NCBI GenBank assembly: GCA_022747635.1
Contig: JAKTNV010000006.1
Span: 68,473,590 to 68,537,589 of the forward strand
Direction of reading: 5' to 3'
Length of the DNA: 64,000 bases
Source of the DNA: Hetaerina americana
Lineage: Eukaryota; Arthropoda; Insecta; Odonata; Calopterygidae
Shown here: in pieces, positions 1-11,945 of the stretch
Numbering within the stretch: the stretch's first letter is position 1
How the letters are laid out: each line of letters begins with the position of its first letter
Made by a program: the position numbers and the translations under genes
The notes under the pieces: model-generated
What the model saw: only the letters and a program-made list of their open reading frames with translations
The model's database searches: none
Told to the model about the DNA's origin: nothing

Positions 1-739
1 CGCAAGTGGTGTCTGTCTTGAAGGTAATTGTAATTTTAAATTTGATAAAAGCGATAAATATTCGCCTATGAGTGGCGGCATGGTATCCTCGTTGGATGCG
101 TCACATCCTTTGCAAGCTATAAGTTCAACGTATAACAGACCTCATGCGAATGACCGCCATTAGACCGTGGGGGTAGTTAGTTATCATTAGTTAGCGTCAC
201 AGCAGGAGCTATGCTGACACGTTTTTCTTTATTAAGTGCTGCAGTAACGAAGGTAGTCCAAAACTCTCGCTCAGACAAAGGCGTTCATACCTCTTGAACC
301 AGATCCAAGTCGCATGAACGTCGCCCTCCTTCTGACGTTCTAGAGGAAACAGGTGGAGGATCGCCGCAAAAAAATAATTTTGACGCGTTCAGGATTTCAA
401 CATTTATCGCCTAATTAACAGCCGGGCCCCATGGAAATTCTCTTTACAAATAGATGGTTTGTTGTTGTAACTGATAGCACACGCTACCGGCAATTGGTGT
501 GCAGCTTCAAACCCAAGCCGTACCGAGTGTTTCTTTTTTTAATGGCGGAACCTCACTAATTGTTGTGAGAACTTAAACCCATGCGCGCGGCTGCGCACCA
601 AGTGCCCTTGCAGATTCCCCACAACATTAGGTATTGCTTTAGAGGGACCCGAAAACCACAGCATGGGTTTTTTGCACCGCTGTTGCAAATAACGGGGTTC
701 CCGCTTTACGTAACGATTCGACTTGGTGAACTGTCGGCT
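1..739. other. No gene recognised
   Basis: Mixed-composition single-copy-looking DNA. Short open frames on both strands near 540-830 overlap each other and have no recognisable domain, so I do not treat them as genes. Confidence 0.5.
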
Positions 740-1320
740 TTTTTTCCCTCTCTCGTTGAAGAGACTTCCTTCCCACACACTTTCTCTTCTCCCACTCCCA
801 CCCCACATCCTACGTTCCACCGCCAATGAATCCATTTTGATTGCTATTTTCGTATTGTTTTCGGTTTTTCCTGGGTTAGGGGTGGGAGGAATGCGAGGGC
901 CACGGGTGGAATGGGAGGATTAGCGTTGGGATGAGGTCGCAGGGGGAGTGAAGCGGGGGGCCCAGAGAGGGAGGGAAGACGGAGGGGACCGGATGTGGGA
1001 CGAAGATGAGAAGTGGTTCGAGACTGTGTGAGTGTCTGTCTCACCCTCTCTCTCCCCCAGCGTGGAACGAGACCAGGAAGAAAGGGAGCGAGGATCCGGG
1101 AGGGGGGGTTGTAGTGTGGGGAAGCTCGAGACGTGTTCAGGGGTGGGGGCGGTATGGAGGAAGGGAAGAGGCGCCCGCGAGTCCCAAAGAAAGACGGAGC
1201 CAAGGCTTCCAATAGTGACGTCAGCCAAGGACGCAGGTATTTCGTTTTCTCATGAGTGCCTACGAGTGTTTTTTCCACCAACTGCGCAGAGGAAAGCGAG
1301 CTCACCGGTCACTTTGGATT
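740..1320. promoter_or_regulatory. GC-rich skewed island with CCAAT-CRE pair (possible promoter)
   Basis: A pyrimidine-rich stretch (740-830) runs into a strongly G-rich stretch (860-1200). At the right edge a CCAAT box (1209-1213) lies two bases before a perfect CRE palindrome TGACGTCA (1216-1223), followed by ACTGCGCAG near 1280. CCAAT next to CRE is a common promoter arrangement in animals. That this is a promoter is inference. No transcript start or following exon can be identified, and open frames through the island are low-complexity by-products of the base skew. Confidence 0.3.
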
Positions 1321-1654
1321 AAAGAGCTGAACAATGGGCATTAATCAGGTCTAAACGTTTCAACACCATTATTGAAATGACTGAGCACTTTTTGAGTTTA
1401 ATCGCTGTTATGTTTATCCCTTAAGTCCCAGATTAGGTATTAATGGTTAAATTAGTTTTGCGTTTTATCAAAATTATTCGAGAAAGGTGTTTTATTTCTC
1501 GGAAGCTTTTTTTTAAATGAGTTACTCAGGAAAAAAAGTAACAAGAGTTTTATTTGCCTGGTAAACATCGTTATATAAAAATATTAATTTGATTAGGTAT
1601 TTGATTTATCCAAAGGTTTTTATGAATATTATCATTGGTAATCTAAATTTTATA

Positions 1655-1876
1655 GGTGGGATGGACACAGCATATACAACGATACTACGATGCATTTACT
1701 TGCCTCATCTAATGGGGCGAAATGAGACATCCTCTTCCTATGCAACAAGCTCCTTTTCATCTCCGCATACTTCTTCATCCCTTTATTCCTTACAACTTGC
1801 CTATTATATTCCTGCTCTTTCCTTGCTGGCCTAACATACTCTAATATATCCCATCCCAACCCTAAAGGGCCTAATA
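1655..1876 (-). mobile_element. LINE 3' fragment, left part, cut by mariner A1
   Basis: Read on the minus strand this encodes a decayed tail of a non-LTR retrotransposon polyprotein, including a segment like KKYAEMKRSL. It ends in a 3' untranslated tail resembling GTGTCCATC, which other LINE copies in the window share (compare 5222-5290 and 55021-55300). It is interrupted at a TA by the mariner at 1877. The rest of the same remnant appears to continue at 3203-3480. It is not functional. Confidence 0.6.
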
Positions 1877-2026
1877 CTACCTTGATCAAAACGTTCCCGG
1901 AATAACCACCCTGTGGCGCTCCCATCGTTCCGATTTGAGTTCTGTTTTTTTTGTTAAATTGGTACATATGTTGTTGATATTCCCTTTAAATCTTAGTGTC
2001 ATAACTTGACATTTGCAAAAGTTACG
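1877..2026 (+). repeat. Left 150-bp terminal repeat of mariner A1
   Basis: The native 5' end of the element. Its reverse complement recurs at 3051-3200 with about four mismatches by eye. Confidence 0.9.
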
Positions 2027-2081
2027 TAGCCAAGAGTACATCTATCTCTGTGTGTGTTGGCGATTTTTTACAATTGCAGAA

Positions 2082-3006
2082 ATGGATTTAAATTTGCAAC
2101 AACAAACTTGTATTAAATTTTGCGTAAAAAACGGATTTAGTGGCGCACGGACGTTGGAAATGTTGGAAAAGTGTTTCGGCAACGATTCTCTAAAAAAAAC
2201 GGTCGTTTACCAGTGGCACGAGCGGTTCAGAAGTGGTCGTGAGTCAATCGAAGATGATGAACGCAGTGGCAGACCATCGACATCGAAAGTCGGTGAAAAA
2301 ATTGATAAAGTAAAAGAAATGTTGGTCAATAACCGCAAATTAACCATCAGAGAAATAGCGGAGGACTTGAACATTGCCTATGGATCCGCCCAAGACATTG
2401 TGGTTAATGATTTGGGTTTCCGTCGTGTAGCAGCAAAGTAAAGACCTAAATTTCATGCAAAAAAGAGACCGTGTTGACGTCGCAAAAGACATGATTTGCG
2501 AGGCTGAATCCGATCCCACATTCATCAAAAGGATCATTACTGGAGACGAGACGTGGGTTTATGAGTACGACACGCAATCCAGACATCAGGCAAGTGAATG
2601 GCGTTCACCAAATGAGCCGAGACCAAAAAAACCACGTCGTTTTCAGTCAAAAAAGAAGGCAATGCTGACGGTTTTCATGGATTACAACGGTGTAGTGCAT
2701 CATGAATTTTTGCCAGAAGGCCAGACAGTAAACAAAGAGTATTATTTGGGCGTTATGAGACGTTTGCGTGAAGCAATTCGCGGAAAGAGACCAGAAATGT
2801 GGGCAGAAAACTCGTGGATTTTGCACCATGATAACGCACCGTCGCACAGTGCTATCATTATTCGTAATTTTTTGACGAAAAATGCAACAAATACCATCCA
2901 ACAGCCACCGAATTCACCTAATTTGGCTCCCTGTGACTTCTTTCTGTTCAATCGAGTTAAAAAACCATTACGGGGAACGCGTTTTAGCAGCCGAGAGGAG
3001 AAGTAA
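2082..3006 (+). pseudogene. Mariner transposase, family A, broken
   Basis: DDE/D transposase of the mariner family, which cuts and pastes the element at TA sites in the nucleus. I start at ATG 2082 (MDLNLQQ) because the upstream frame lies in the terminal region. The N-terminal half (2082-2438) holds the two helix-turn-helix DNA-binding segments joined by a linker with DDERSGRPST. A small lesion near 2430-2440 creates a stop in the interdomain linker. The catalytic half (2455-3006) is open and keeps all three acidic residues: D in TGDETW (2545-2547), D in HHDNAPSH (2830-2832), and D in APCDFF (2935-2937), 34 residues later (DD34D). A two-base insertion near 3000 adds a second stop. The last residues are absent because of the inverted-end fusion. 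It cannot make an active enzyme. Confidence 0.92.
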
Positions 3007-3050
3007 TGGAAAAATCGCAGGAAGCACTGATGGACATACCGAAAACCGAC

Positions 3051-3200
3051 CGTAACTTTTGCAAATGTCAAGTTATGACACTAAGATTTAAAGGGAATAT
3101 CAACAACAGATGTACCAATTTAACAAAAAAAACAGAACTCAAATCGGAACGATGGGAGCGCCACACAGTGGTTATTCCGGGAACTTTTTGATCAAGGTAG
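3051..3200 (-). repeat. Right 150-bp inverted copy of the mariner A 5' end
   Basis: It replaces the native 3' end. The junction with transposase sequence is sharp at about 3050, where copy 2 (near 35423) continues into the last coding segment instead. At one site (the base distinguishing GTACATCTG from GTACATATG) this arm matches copy 2 rather than its own left arm. It may therefore have been copied from a sister element. Confidence 0.88.
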
Positions 3201-3202
3201 TA

Positions 3203-3480
3203 TATCCCATCGCTAATCAAAATTCTAATTCCATCTATCCTGCCTCCTTTGGATTTCTCCAAACAATCCCTTCTCCTGCTCCACTTCCTTGTTCATTTTC
3301 TTTTCTGTTTATTTCACTTTCTCCATTCTTCTCCATATACATATTTCAAAAGCCTCCAATCTAGACCAATCATTCTGCTTCAATGACTACGTTTCCGCCC
3401 TCCACATGGCCGCGCTCAGTGTCAAAGTTTCCGAACCAAGCCGTTTCCTAGCATCCATTCTCAAAGTATATGGCGTTATA
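3203..3480 (-). mobile_element. LINE C-terminal fragment, right part
   Basis: On the minus strand it reads as a decayed LINE polyprotein tail, including the family signature around RLEAFEICIWRRMEKVK. Equivalent RRLEAFKMWVWRRM segments occur at 31034-31243 and a related one at 50234-50290. With 1655-1876 it forms one LINE remnant split by the mariner insertion. Confidence 0.65.
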
Positions 3481-5221
3481 TGAAGCAGTAATTATAATTA
3501 ATGTATAGAGTAAAAATCTTAGTATAACGCTTTTTCTTTATAGAATAGGGTAACGTGTTCAGACCACTATTGTACTAACGCAATCTGTTTCGACCAGTGC
3601 GAATTAGTCCATTAACTTCGTCCATTTGGAGCAAATTTAATAAATTTAAACATTTTATAATAATTTTTACTCTACTCAGAAATATATATTTAATTCTAAC
3701 TTGAACTCTTAAACATTCATTGGTGATAAGTACATCGAAAAATTTTAGCAGTCGGCAGCATATTTAGTAAAAAATCAAGTTGGTTTGAACGGTTAGAAAG
3801 TGTTAAAATAGCTCATGAATTTTGAAGTGAAATAATGAATTCAGAGACGATGGCTTCAGCTCTTGTTTGCGTAAAATATGTAAATATATGTACTCTCCTT
3901 CGAAGCCATTTTGTGTGGCCTGTCAGTTATCTTTAGTCAAATCTATTGACTGTAAATTTCCTGCTCGTTGCCCTTGTTTTGGTTTTATAAAAGTTCATTT
4001 TGATTTTAGTTTTCGAGTGAAATTATTGGCATTTTAGTTCGTCTGGTGACCTAAAATTATATCAGCATAAAAAAATAAGTGAGACATTTTGATAGAATTG
4101 AATAGCGAAAGAATTGTAATGAAAGAAAAACTTATAAGCGTGAATGAAATCACTCTTAAAATTAGCCAGTCTATGCATTATAATTTAATATTAATAATTT
4201 TGTTTTCAAATTAAGACGTTTATCGGATATTGTTTTTGCCCCATTTTATTCATATTGACCCCAAACTTGTTAAATCTAATCGTGAATTAGAATTACCAAG
4301 CGACAAAATATTAATTCAACGAATACTGCACTACCAATGCCATTCGTGAACTTTAAAAGAAACCTTTAAGCTTTCTATTGGAATAATCATTTAGAGAAAT
4401 GGTTCAGTATCTTAAAGAGGAATTCTTAATTCTTGTGAGAAAAATTAGAAAAAGGCTCTACTTCTGAAAATTTGTGATTTACCTAAGCCAGAATGTTAAG
4501 TGTAATTATGTTTAACTAGGTTGGAAATTGTCGTATTGTAAATTAATAAACTCAGATAATGTCAAACAGACACTTTCTAAAACTTATAAGCATCATGCTC
4601 GTTAGAGTAAAAAAGTTCCGTGGTATATAGTTCAGTTGTGAGAAAGTATTTAAAAATTTATAGTCACCAAATAACGATAGTGACAGTTCAAAAGCCTCTA
4701 AGCCAAACGTTCGCAAAACAATTATCATTTATCAAGTATCAATTCAGTAATAAAGTGCTAATACGATTGAAGGCATTCATAGCATATCAAAAATATGAAC
4801 CTGGTAGATACTTGTACTGAACGAATACCTTCTCTAGTGATTAAAACGTGAAAAGTTGTGACGAAAACGTAATTGTAGACGATGATTCTGAGAGGCGCAT
4901 GCATTTCGTTTGATATCATAAAATCAAGCTTTTATTATTTTTCCGTGGATCGTCTGAAAGACAAAACTTTAAAACAAAGCATAAAGAAGGGATGATTTTG
5001 ATGTAAACGTCTACCTAAAAATAGTATTGCTTCCGTTTTTAAATTTACAAATATCCTTTTCCTTGCTCTTCAATTGGTTTTTCTATCATTGGTCAGTAAA
5101 TATTCCATGACATGCAAACTGTTTCATGCTATAAAGGCTGCACAGAGGTAATTAGAAGATTGCTGAATTAAGGTGTGAATCGAAATTGTTTGTTATTATA
5201 TAAGAATTTATATATTTTTTA
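3481..5221. other. AT-rich, no gene recognised
   Basis: AT-rich sequence with one 66-residue open frame near 4620-4820 that has no recognisable motif. I see no repeat shared with the rest of the window. Confidence 0.5.
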
Positions 5222-5290
5222 ACTTTATCTAGTAATCTACCGGTCTAGGTAGGTATTGGATGGACACAACTACCAAATGAATAGGGGTAT
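5222..5290 (-). repeat. LINE 3' tail, solo copy
   Basis: It contains TGGATGGACACAACTACCAA, shared with the LINE 3' ends near 50570-50632, 55021-55080 and 55240-55300. No coding part remains. A (TA)n tract lies 16 bp away. Confidence 0.6.
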
Positions 5291-5303
5291 ACATTATACA
5301 TTG

Positions 5304-5305
<2 letters not shown>

Positions 5306-5367
<62 letters not shown>
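5306..5367. repeat. (TA)n microsatellite
   Basis: An uninterrupted TA dinucleotide run of about 62 bp. Confidence 0.97.
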
Positions 5368-5370
<3 letters not shown>

Positions 5371-8300
5371 CATGGATAATATTTAAAATTACATAGAGCC
5401 ATTCCTCACATAAAGGTAATTTCAAGGGAATAATTCCCAATTAAAATTAATGTGCTACACGGTTGCAAATCTAACAAACAAATACCAATAAAATAAATAA
5501 TGTTACCAATGGCATGCTAGAATTTCATAAGAAAAATGTTTTGATTGTGAATAATCACATGCATAATTGTGGTATCTCCAATCATTTTTCCAGTGCATAT
5601 AGTATGTTAAACAGTAATAGTAGAAGTTAAAATATTAATTACAAGTAATGCAATTCTTTTGCTAGTACTATGCAATTGAAGTGCCATACTTATAATTAAT
5701 TTAGTCTGTTCACAAAACGTGAGATAATATAATCCACGTATTTTCTAGCCATAATTGTCTCAAATTAAATGAGATATTAGAACATGCAATTAGAGGTACT
5801 AAAACAATTTTAAAATGAAAACATTCACGTCATGACCCATTTTTAACTTTATTATAATTACGAATTACTAATGAAGTTAATATTAGCGCACCAGCTAAAT
5901 CACTAATGAGCGTAAAATTGAAAGCAGTCTTTGCAAAGCTTGATGTACAATTGAAGTATAAATAGCTTTAAAAAAGTGAAGGGAAAAAGTTCTTAAAAAT
6001 AAATTCACCACTAAAATTCAATCGGAAACCAAGTTAAATGGTAAACAGTTACTAACAATAGACCTAATAGATCTAAGACTACCTTAGGAATAATAAAAAT
6101 ATGTTTATTGTTCCAGCATTCGTGTAGCATAAATACGCAATTTATACTTGAATAGGTGAATAAAATATTATTGCAAATACAGTCATAATATTACCTACAA
6201 ATATTGCTTTGTGAGACGATTATTATTAATAATAGGTTTAATAATTACAATAGAAAACGCTTGGGTGTGATCAATAATTATAATTAAGTTATATGCAAAA
6301 ATATTTTGAATAAATCATTTGTACAAAAATTTTAAATCATATTCACGATGACATGAATGGGATCAAAATTATTATGATTATAGGGTGATGTATTATCAGT
6401 AGGACTCAGTGTAACAGAACTAAAATTTTCTTTATTCGCTCTAGGTTCCATTTAAATTATTAGTTTATTTATTCACTGGTCAGATGTGAGGGAGTAAAAA
6501 TGTAGACTACACCAAAGCTTGGTTGGGAATCTTAAAACGTTAAATATGCCTAGCATGACATTTTCTCAGTTTTCCTAGATTCTTACTAAAGTATTGTTAC
6601 CCGTTGATAACAACGACAAATCTAACTGATATACTTGATGGAAAAATTGCAATATGTTTTATAAAATAGGATAATGATAAATATTTAATGTTGCCATTAC
6701 TGTGGACAAAAGGATGGGTAGTTTTGATGAATGGGCATGAACGTCCTTTCAAAATTGTTCTGGTAGCAGCTTTGGCGGGCTTATATGATTATACACGCAC
6801 ACAACCAACAACGCTAAACCTACTAAATGGTGTTTTTGAATTTTTTTCCACAACGCGCTTGTCGTAGTAAGACATTATTGTGGGAGCGTTGGTAACCATA
6901 TATGGGCTGCAAGACGTGACTTTTCCGAGACGGTTATGCTTTCTTCATCGTAAAATTGGAAGATCAAATGGAGAGACGGGAGGAGGAACGGTATGTGTGG
7001 AGGAAAGCAAGGCGCTGTTTGCCTGACTTATCCGTCAACTGGCTAAAACACCCACTGTGGACAAAAGTGCCAAGAGTAAGGTGACCTTACAGAAGACATC
7101 CGGACCTCGATAGTGTGACGGAGCGCTAGCATCGCAGTTCGCGATAGAGGGTGATAGGAATAGTTGGAATAGTGTGAGGAAAGAAAGAGGTACCACCTTC
7201 AAAATGCCACGCCGCCCCGGGACCCTTAATAGTATTGAAATGTAAAAATGTACTTCATAGGTCTTTGCTGCTCCTCGACAGTAAGTTAAGGAAACATATT
7301 TATTCTTGGACACGTACTGTGGTAAAATATTCCTATTCATTGTAATAGAATGCTTTGTAATGTAAATTTACTTCGATTCCAGTGATTTTAGTCACTAAAA
7401 TCACTGCTTTGACGTAGTTGTGTCTTTATGACCATGCAAATGAGTTGTTTGGGGAATAATATTAGTATACGAATTCAATTGTATTCACAAGTTAAATATA
7501 AGTATTCACCTTCATTTGGCCCTATAAATTAAACTATCGATAGAACTTTAATGCATTCATGGATAAGTAAGCCGTTGATATATGGCATTCATTTACTCCG
7601 CATCATTCTTTGGGATCTGAGTTCGTAATATTAGATCAAATGCTGGCGGTTTAGTAGCCTAGTATAAAACAGATCTTTTTGATTTAAATACCTAAAGTTG
7701 CCTATGTCTGATATTTTTTAGATTTATTTTCCTTTTAAGACAAGTCAGGTCACACCTGGATGAACTACGGTGGAGCTATCGTTACGATTTAAATGATGAC
7801 GTAGCCACTTTTATTTTCGTATTCGCGGGAGTCATTTGGGAAATGTAGTCGAATTTACGGAAATCTTCGACACGAAAGGCTCCAACTTTTCAGAACACTT
7901 CCCTCGAGTTTTCCATAGAGGTCTCCCTGACGGCTGGGACCTAGGTAGGGTCTTCGAACGTTGACACCGGTGCCCTCTAGGGCAATGTGAGGAAATGGAG
8001 AGAGTGAGTGTTCTTTGACCCCTAAGGGAAACCTTATAAAGTCTGTCAATGTTTACTTACCTGACATGCTCCCTGTTTTGATGAAGCGGAGTGATGAGCG
8101 TTTTTTTCTCTGCAACTAAAAAGTAATAGAAATACCCGTAAGATGATAGTAATCGTGAAGGGGTATTATATTTTACATTTGATGTTATTTGATGAATAAA
8201 AATACGGGGAATGTGTGTACCACCATCATATCTGCGGGAGCAGGGCTTCACTGAATACATACCTGTATATTCTAGAACACGCCATTTGCTAATAATTGGT

Positions 8301-11159
8301 GGACAATAACTGGGAATTCCTCCTCTACGAAAAAATCTCAAAACTTTAATTGTAATTAATTGAACTCCCTTTATTAATACTGGTTTCAATTTAATACAAT
8401 ATGGCTATGCTTTTTTAAATAGGATCTATCAATATATAATTGTTCATGCTTTTATTATAAAATAATAGAAAAAATTGATTCATGAGCACGTGGCAAAAAA
8501 ATAAGCGCACTATTCTGCCAAACCGCTGGGCAATAAAACACGTGAGATGAAGAGTCATGTTGTAGTTTAGTAATTATTATTAATATTTAACGTCGTGAGC
8601 TAGCGTTTGGCCGGTTATTAATTTTTTTGCATGGAGTCGTAAATAAATAAATTAATAAAGTAAGCATTGCGGAGGCTTAATGAAATGGATTTTTTCACTA
8701 AATTTTTCGGTAAATGGATCACACAACCTAGCAGAACTCTGTCGTCGGTGTTTCTGCTGGCGCAAACGTTGCACAGAATTTGCCGTTCGTTGATAGGTTG
8801 CTCTATAAGAGTTTGCACTTCAGACACTTGGTAGTGACTGATAGTAAAAAGCTGCAAATTATTTCTATTGGTTTTCAGAATTAAAAATTCACAGCTCGTA
8901 GTAATAAAAATGGCCTCTGTAAGGAAAAAAAACACGCCCGTCTTTTTTTACAGACAGAATGAAAACCTCTGACCCTTAAATCAGGTTTATGCGTGTACTA
9001 GTTAATAATCCAGCTTTCCCACTACCGTTTTTGGATGAGGTCACGCTTGGGAAACGTTATGAGTGCAGAAGTAATTCACTCATCACCAATCAACCCATTG
9101 AAATACATACCGTAGTTATATAGCAAAAGTGCTATTATATCTCCATCGTATCATTTTTAAAGGAATGTAATGAATCATTCTCCTGTTAGTACGAGTAAAT
9201 ACCTTAATTCAACATGCAATGGTCTTTACGAAACGGTTTCTTTATCTTAAAAAGTGTTGACGTATTTATTTCCTAGATTTAAAATTTAAATGTCATTTTA
9301 TAAGCTGCTGTTATAACTAATTTTTAGTAAATGCTTAAGTTTTTTAATATTTTGTCCCAAATGTGTCACAATAGTGTAGGAAATTACGTTTTGAAAATGG
9401 GGTTCACCTTCCCTGATTTAAAATAAATTTACGTGTTAAATATCTTTAATTTCCGACTCTAGGACTCCATTGACCTCCCTTGCGTTATTATTTACGATTT
9501 GCAGAGCTTTTCATTAATTTCTATGGAAATGTCCAAAGTTAGGCCCGAGTAAAGTTGTTCCTTGGGATTAAAATGTGACCTACAATCATGATAAATTTAC
9601 CAAATGGATTCATTGTGTTTGCCAGAATATTAAAGAGCGCTTAAAAATGGGACAATGTTTACTTACTGTGTTTAATAATGAGAATTGGGATCATCTCGAG
9701 ACATCCGTACTTGATTTTTTCTGTAATTTCCTGATGTCAGTCTTTTTTTATATCGGCAACTACAGAGTAATCCATTTTCATATTGCCAATTAAATGGTCA
9801 ACAAACAAACTGAACTAGAGTATCATAAATGGGTCATCATCATCATTACCATCTTTCTTCAATATGAGGATTTTTTTGGCTGAGTTCTCCAATCAATTTT
9901 TGTCCATCGGCCAACGCATTCTTGAACACACACATTGTTTTTGTCCTTTCCTTATTTGTATTTTTTGTAACTGAACCGCTACCTTTGTTGTTGTTTGCGA
10001 TCACTTTTCCCTTGACGACTACCTTCATCAGACCATAATGCCCCTCGTGTAATGTGCCCGATAGTCTTATCAGAGGTATGTGCAGGCTTCTTTCTCTTCT
10101 CACCCTTTTCTTTCCTACCCGTTGTTTTTAGATTTAGATTTTAGATTGGACTGTTTTCCTTCTCTTTCATCCACCCGTTTTCCTATGTTTCTGTCTTTGC
10201 TTCTCTGATGCTTCTGCCGTTGTCCAAATCTCACTTAGATACAATACAGAGAGTGGTACGCTTCAGATGTATGTTGTAATGAAGGGCTTCCGTACATCAG
10301 GAATTGAGTTTTAACTTTAGTTTACATATATTTTATTCCAATAATAAATAAAAACAATAAACCATTCAAAAGAGATGCATCAATAAAATACTTTCTGGTA
10401 CAAGCTTCAGTGTCAACTATTTTATTAACTTCTAACCTAATATCAAACTTCTCATATTTGGAACCCTGAAAGTGCATTTCTGTATTAATGTAAGAATGTA
10501 TCCATAAGGCTAAAAAGTTAATAATTTCGTTAAGCAACATCAAATACTTCTACTAAATCAACAAAGGCAGTCTAGGCATGTTGGTTATTTTCCATTTTTT
10601 TCTAATGATTAACGGAAAAACACTTTTCTTAGGCTATATTTTTCCTATATTTTGTTCTTTTTTTTTATAACTCTGCTGTACTTTAAGAACTTCTTATAGA
10701 TGATTTATGTGAGAAGGTTCAGTCGTCAGTACTTCGGATCGCAAGTTTTCAAATTCATCTCCCTCTAATTTTTAAGAATAATTTTAGTAATGTTTTTTGA
10801 AAAGTATGTCGAAATTTTTCTAGTGGAGAGCAGTATTTCACAGATTAGTGTTGAAAACTTTTAAGTCTTTTTTCTCCGAATTTTCAATCAGACTCCGTGG
10901 AGCACAATCTATGTCTGGCTGAACCGTAAGTGCTTACGTAAGGCTCATTATAATGATGAATTACTAAAACAACCTACTAAATATAAAATATGGCTGATGA
11001 TCAATTGATTGGATGCCAGAGAAGGGTTGTGGAAGTGCGGATTTAATTTCTCTCATCATTGCCCCATTTTTTTCTGCAGTAAGATGATAAGATTTTTGAT
11101 TTCAGTCGCTTAATGAACAGCTTAATTTTTCAGACTTCCAGCTAGTCTGAGTCGTTGAG
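5368..11159. other. Long AT-rich stretch, no gene recognised
   Basis: No domain, RNA gene or repeat copy is recognised. The 101-residue minus frame at 7035-7340, the 110-residue minus frame at 8057-8389 and the 105-residue minus frame at 8618-8935 have no recognisable motif. The second ends at a perfect CAG-GTAAGT donor (minus strand, 8061/8060), but such a 9-mer is expected about once per window by chance. A 9846-10300 segment may be a very decayed element on the minus strand, but this is not supportable. Confidence 0.45.
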
Positions 11160-11945
11160 TAATTGAGGTAGAAGAGGGGTGAGAAAAACTGAGATCTCGA
11201 AGCATGGGAGACGCATGGTGAGCACCGGTGGCGGGTGGGACGTCTACGCCATTTTTAAAACGAGTCACGGGGGCGTTGAACGCGCGGAGGGCAAAGAGTG
11301 CGTGGAGGGGGGCGTGGCAGCAGGTTGGAGGAAAACACGGTGCGAGTGAAAAAGAGGACGCTCTGTAGTGTCGGTATGAGTGGTAGCGTGGGGGTGTTTA
11401 TGTTCCTCCAATGGGCTCGGGGTGGCTGCAGTTGGGAGGTTTTTAAGGGACGGATGGTGCGAACGGAGAGTGTGCAAGGTGTGGGGATGTTTGGTCGTGG
11501 GAGAGGGTTGAACGATAACTTTTTTTTTTTAAGAATTGCGGGGTTGTCGGGAATGTGTGGGGACGGGTTGGGGGACGGCGATGGTAGAGATCTTGGCTAA
11601 CTTTCACTCTCCCTCTCTTGCGCGTGAAAACGAGATGGGGTTCGGAGTACGGGAGGGAGGAGTGGATTTGGTTAACGATGTTGAACCGAGCCAAGCACCA
11701 TGGCGTCTTCCCGCCAGACTTCAAAGGGCGAAATGAGTGGGGAGGGAGGGAGAGAGTTGGTGGGGGGCGAAGACATATCGGATGGGTGGGACGGGGTGGG
11801 AGATGGATGGATGGAGGGGGCGACGGTGGAAGGCGGAAAACTACAGCGGAGACTACGTCGAAACTTGAAATAGAATCCTTTATAGGTAGCTCAGCTTCCC
11901 CCTCCTCCAAACCTTCCAATCCTCCCCCCCCCCCCGTCGCTTAAC
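11160..11945. other. G-rich skewed island
   Basis: The plus strand is strongly G-rich (C-rich on minus), with a T run at 11518-11530 and a C run near 11925-11936. Overlapping open frames on both strands come from the base skew. It could be a promoter-type island of an unseen gene; no specific signal is strong enough. Confidence 0.35.

Larger units (their letters stand above)
1877..3200 (+). mobile_element. Mariner family A, copy 1 (fold-back derivative)
   Basis: A Tc1/mariner-type element of 1324 bp, flanked by TA on both sides (1875-1876 and 3201-3202), as expected for this superfamily. The left end begins CTACCTTGATC. The coding region matches copy 2 at 34255-36332 almost completely up to about 3050. 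There copy 1 departs: the normal transposase C-terminus and 3' end are missing. In their place is an inverted copy of the element's own first 150 bp. The result has 150-bp terminal inverted repeats instead of the roughly 26-bp imperfect ones seen in copy 2. It sits inside a LINE remnant. Confidence 0.93.

Noticed and set aside
3110..3364. 84-residue plus frame starting in the mariner A1 right end
   Set aside because: It crosses the mariner end into antisense LINE sequence.
8050..8389. Perfect CAG-GTAAGT splice donor on the minus strand after an open frame
   Set aside because: A perfect 9-base donor is expected about once by chance in 64 kb of double-stranded DNA. The frame has no recognisable content.
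9846..10300. Possible LINE or gene on the minus strand
   Set aside because: Only vague resemblance. No conserved block could be matched to the other LINE copies.
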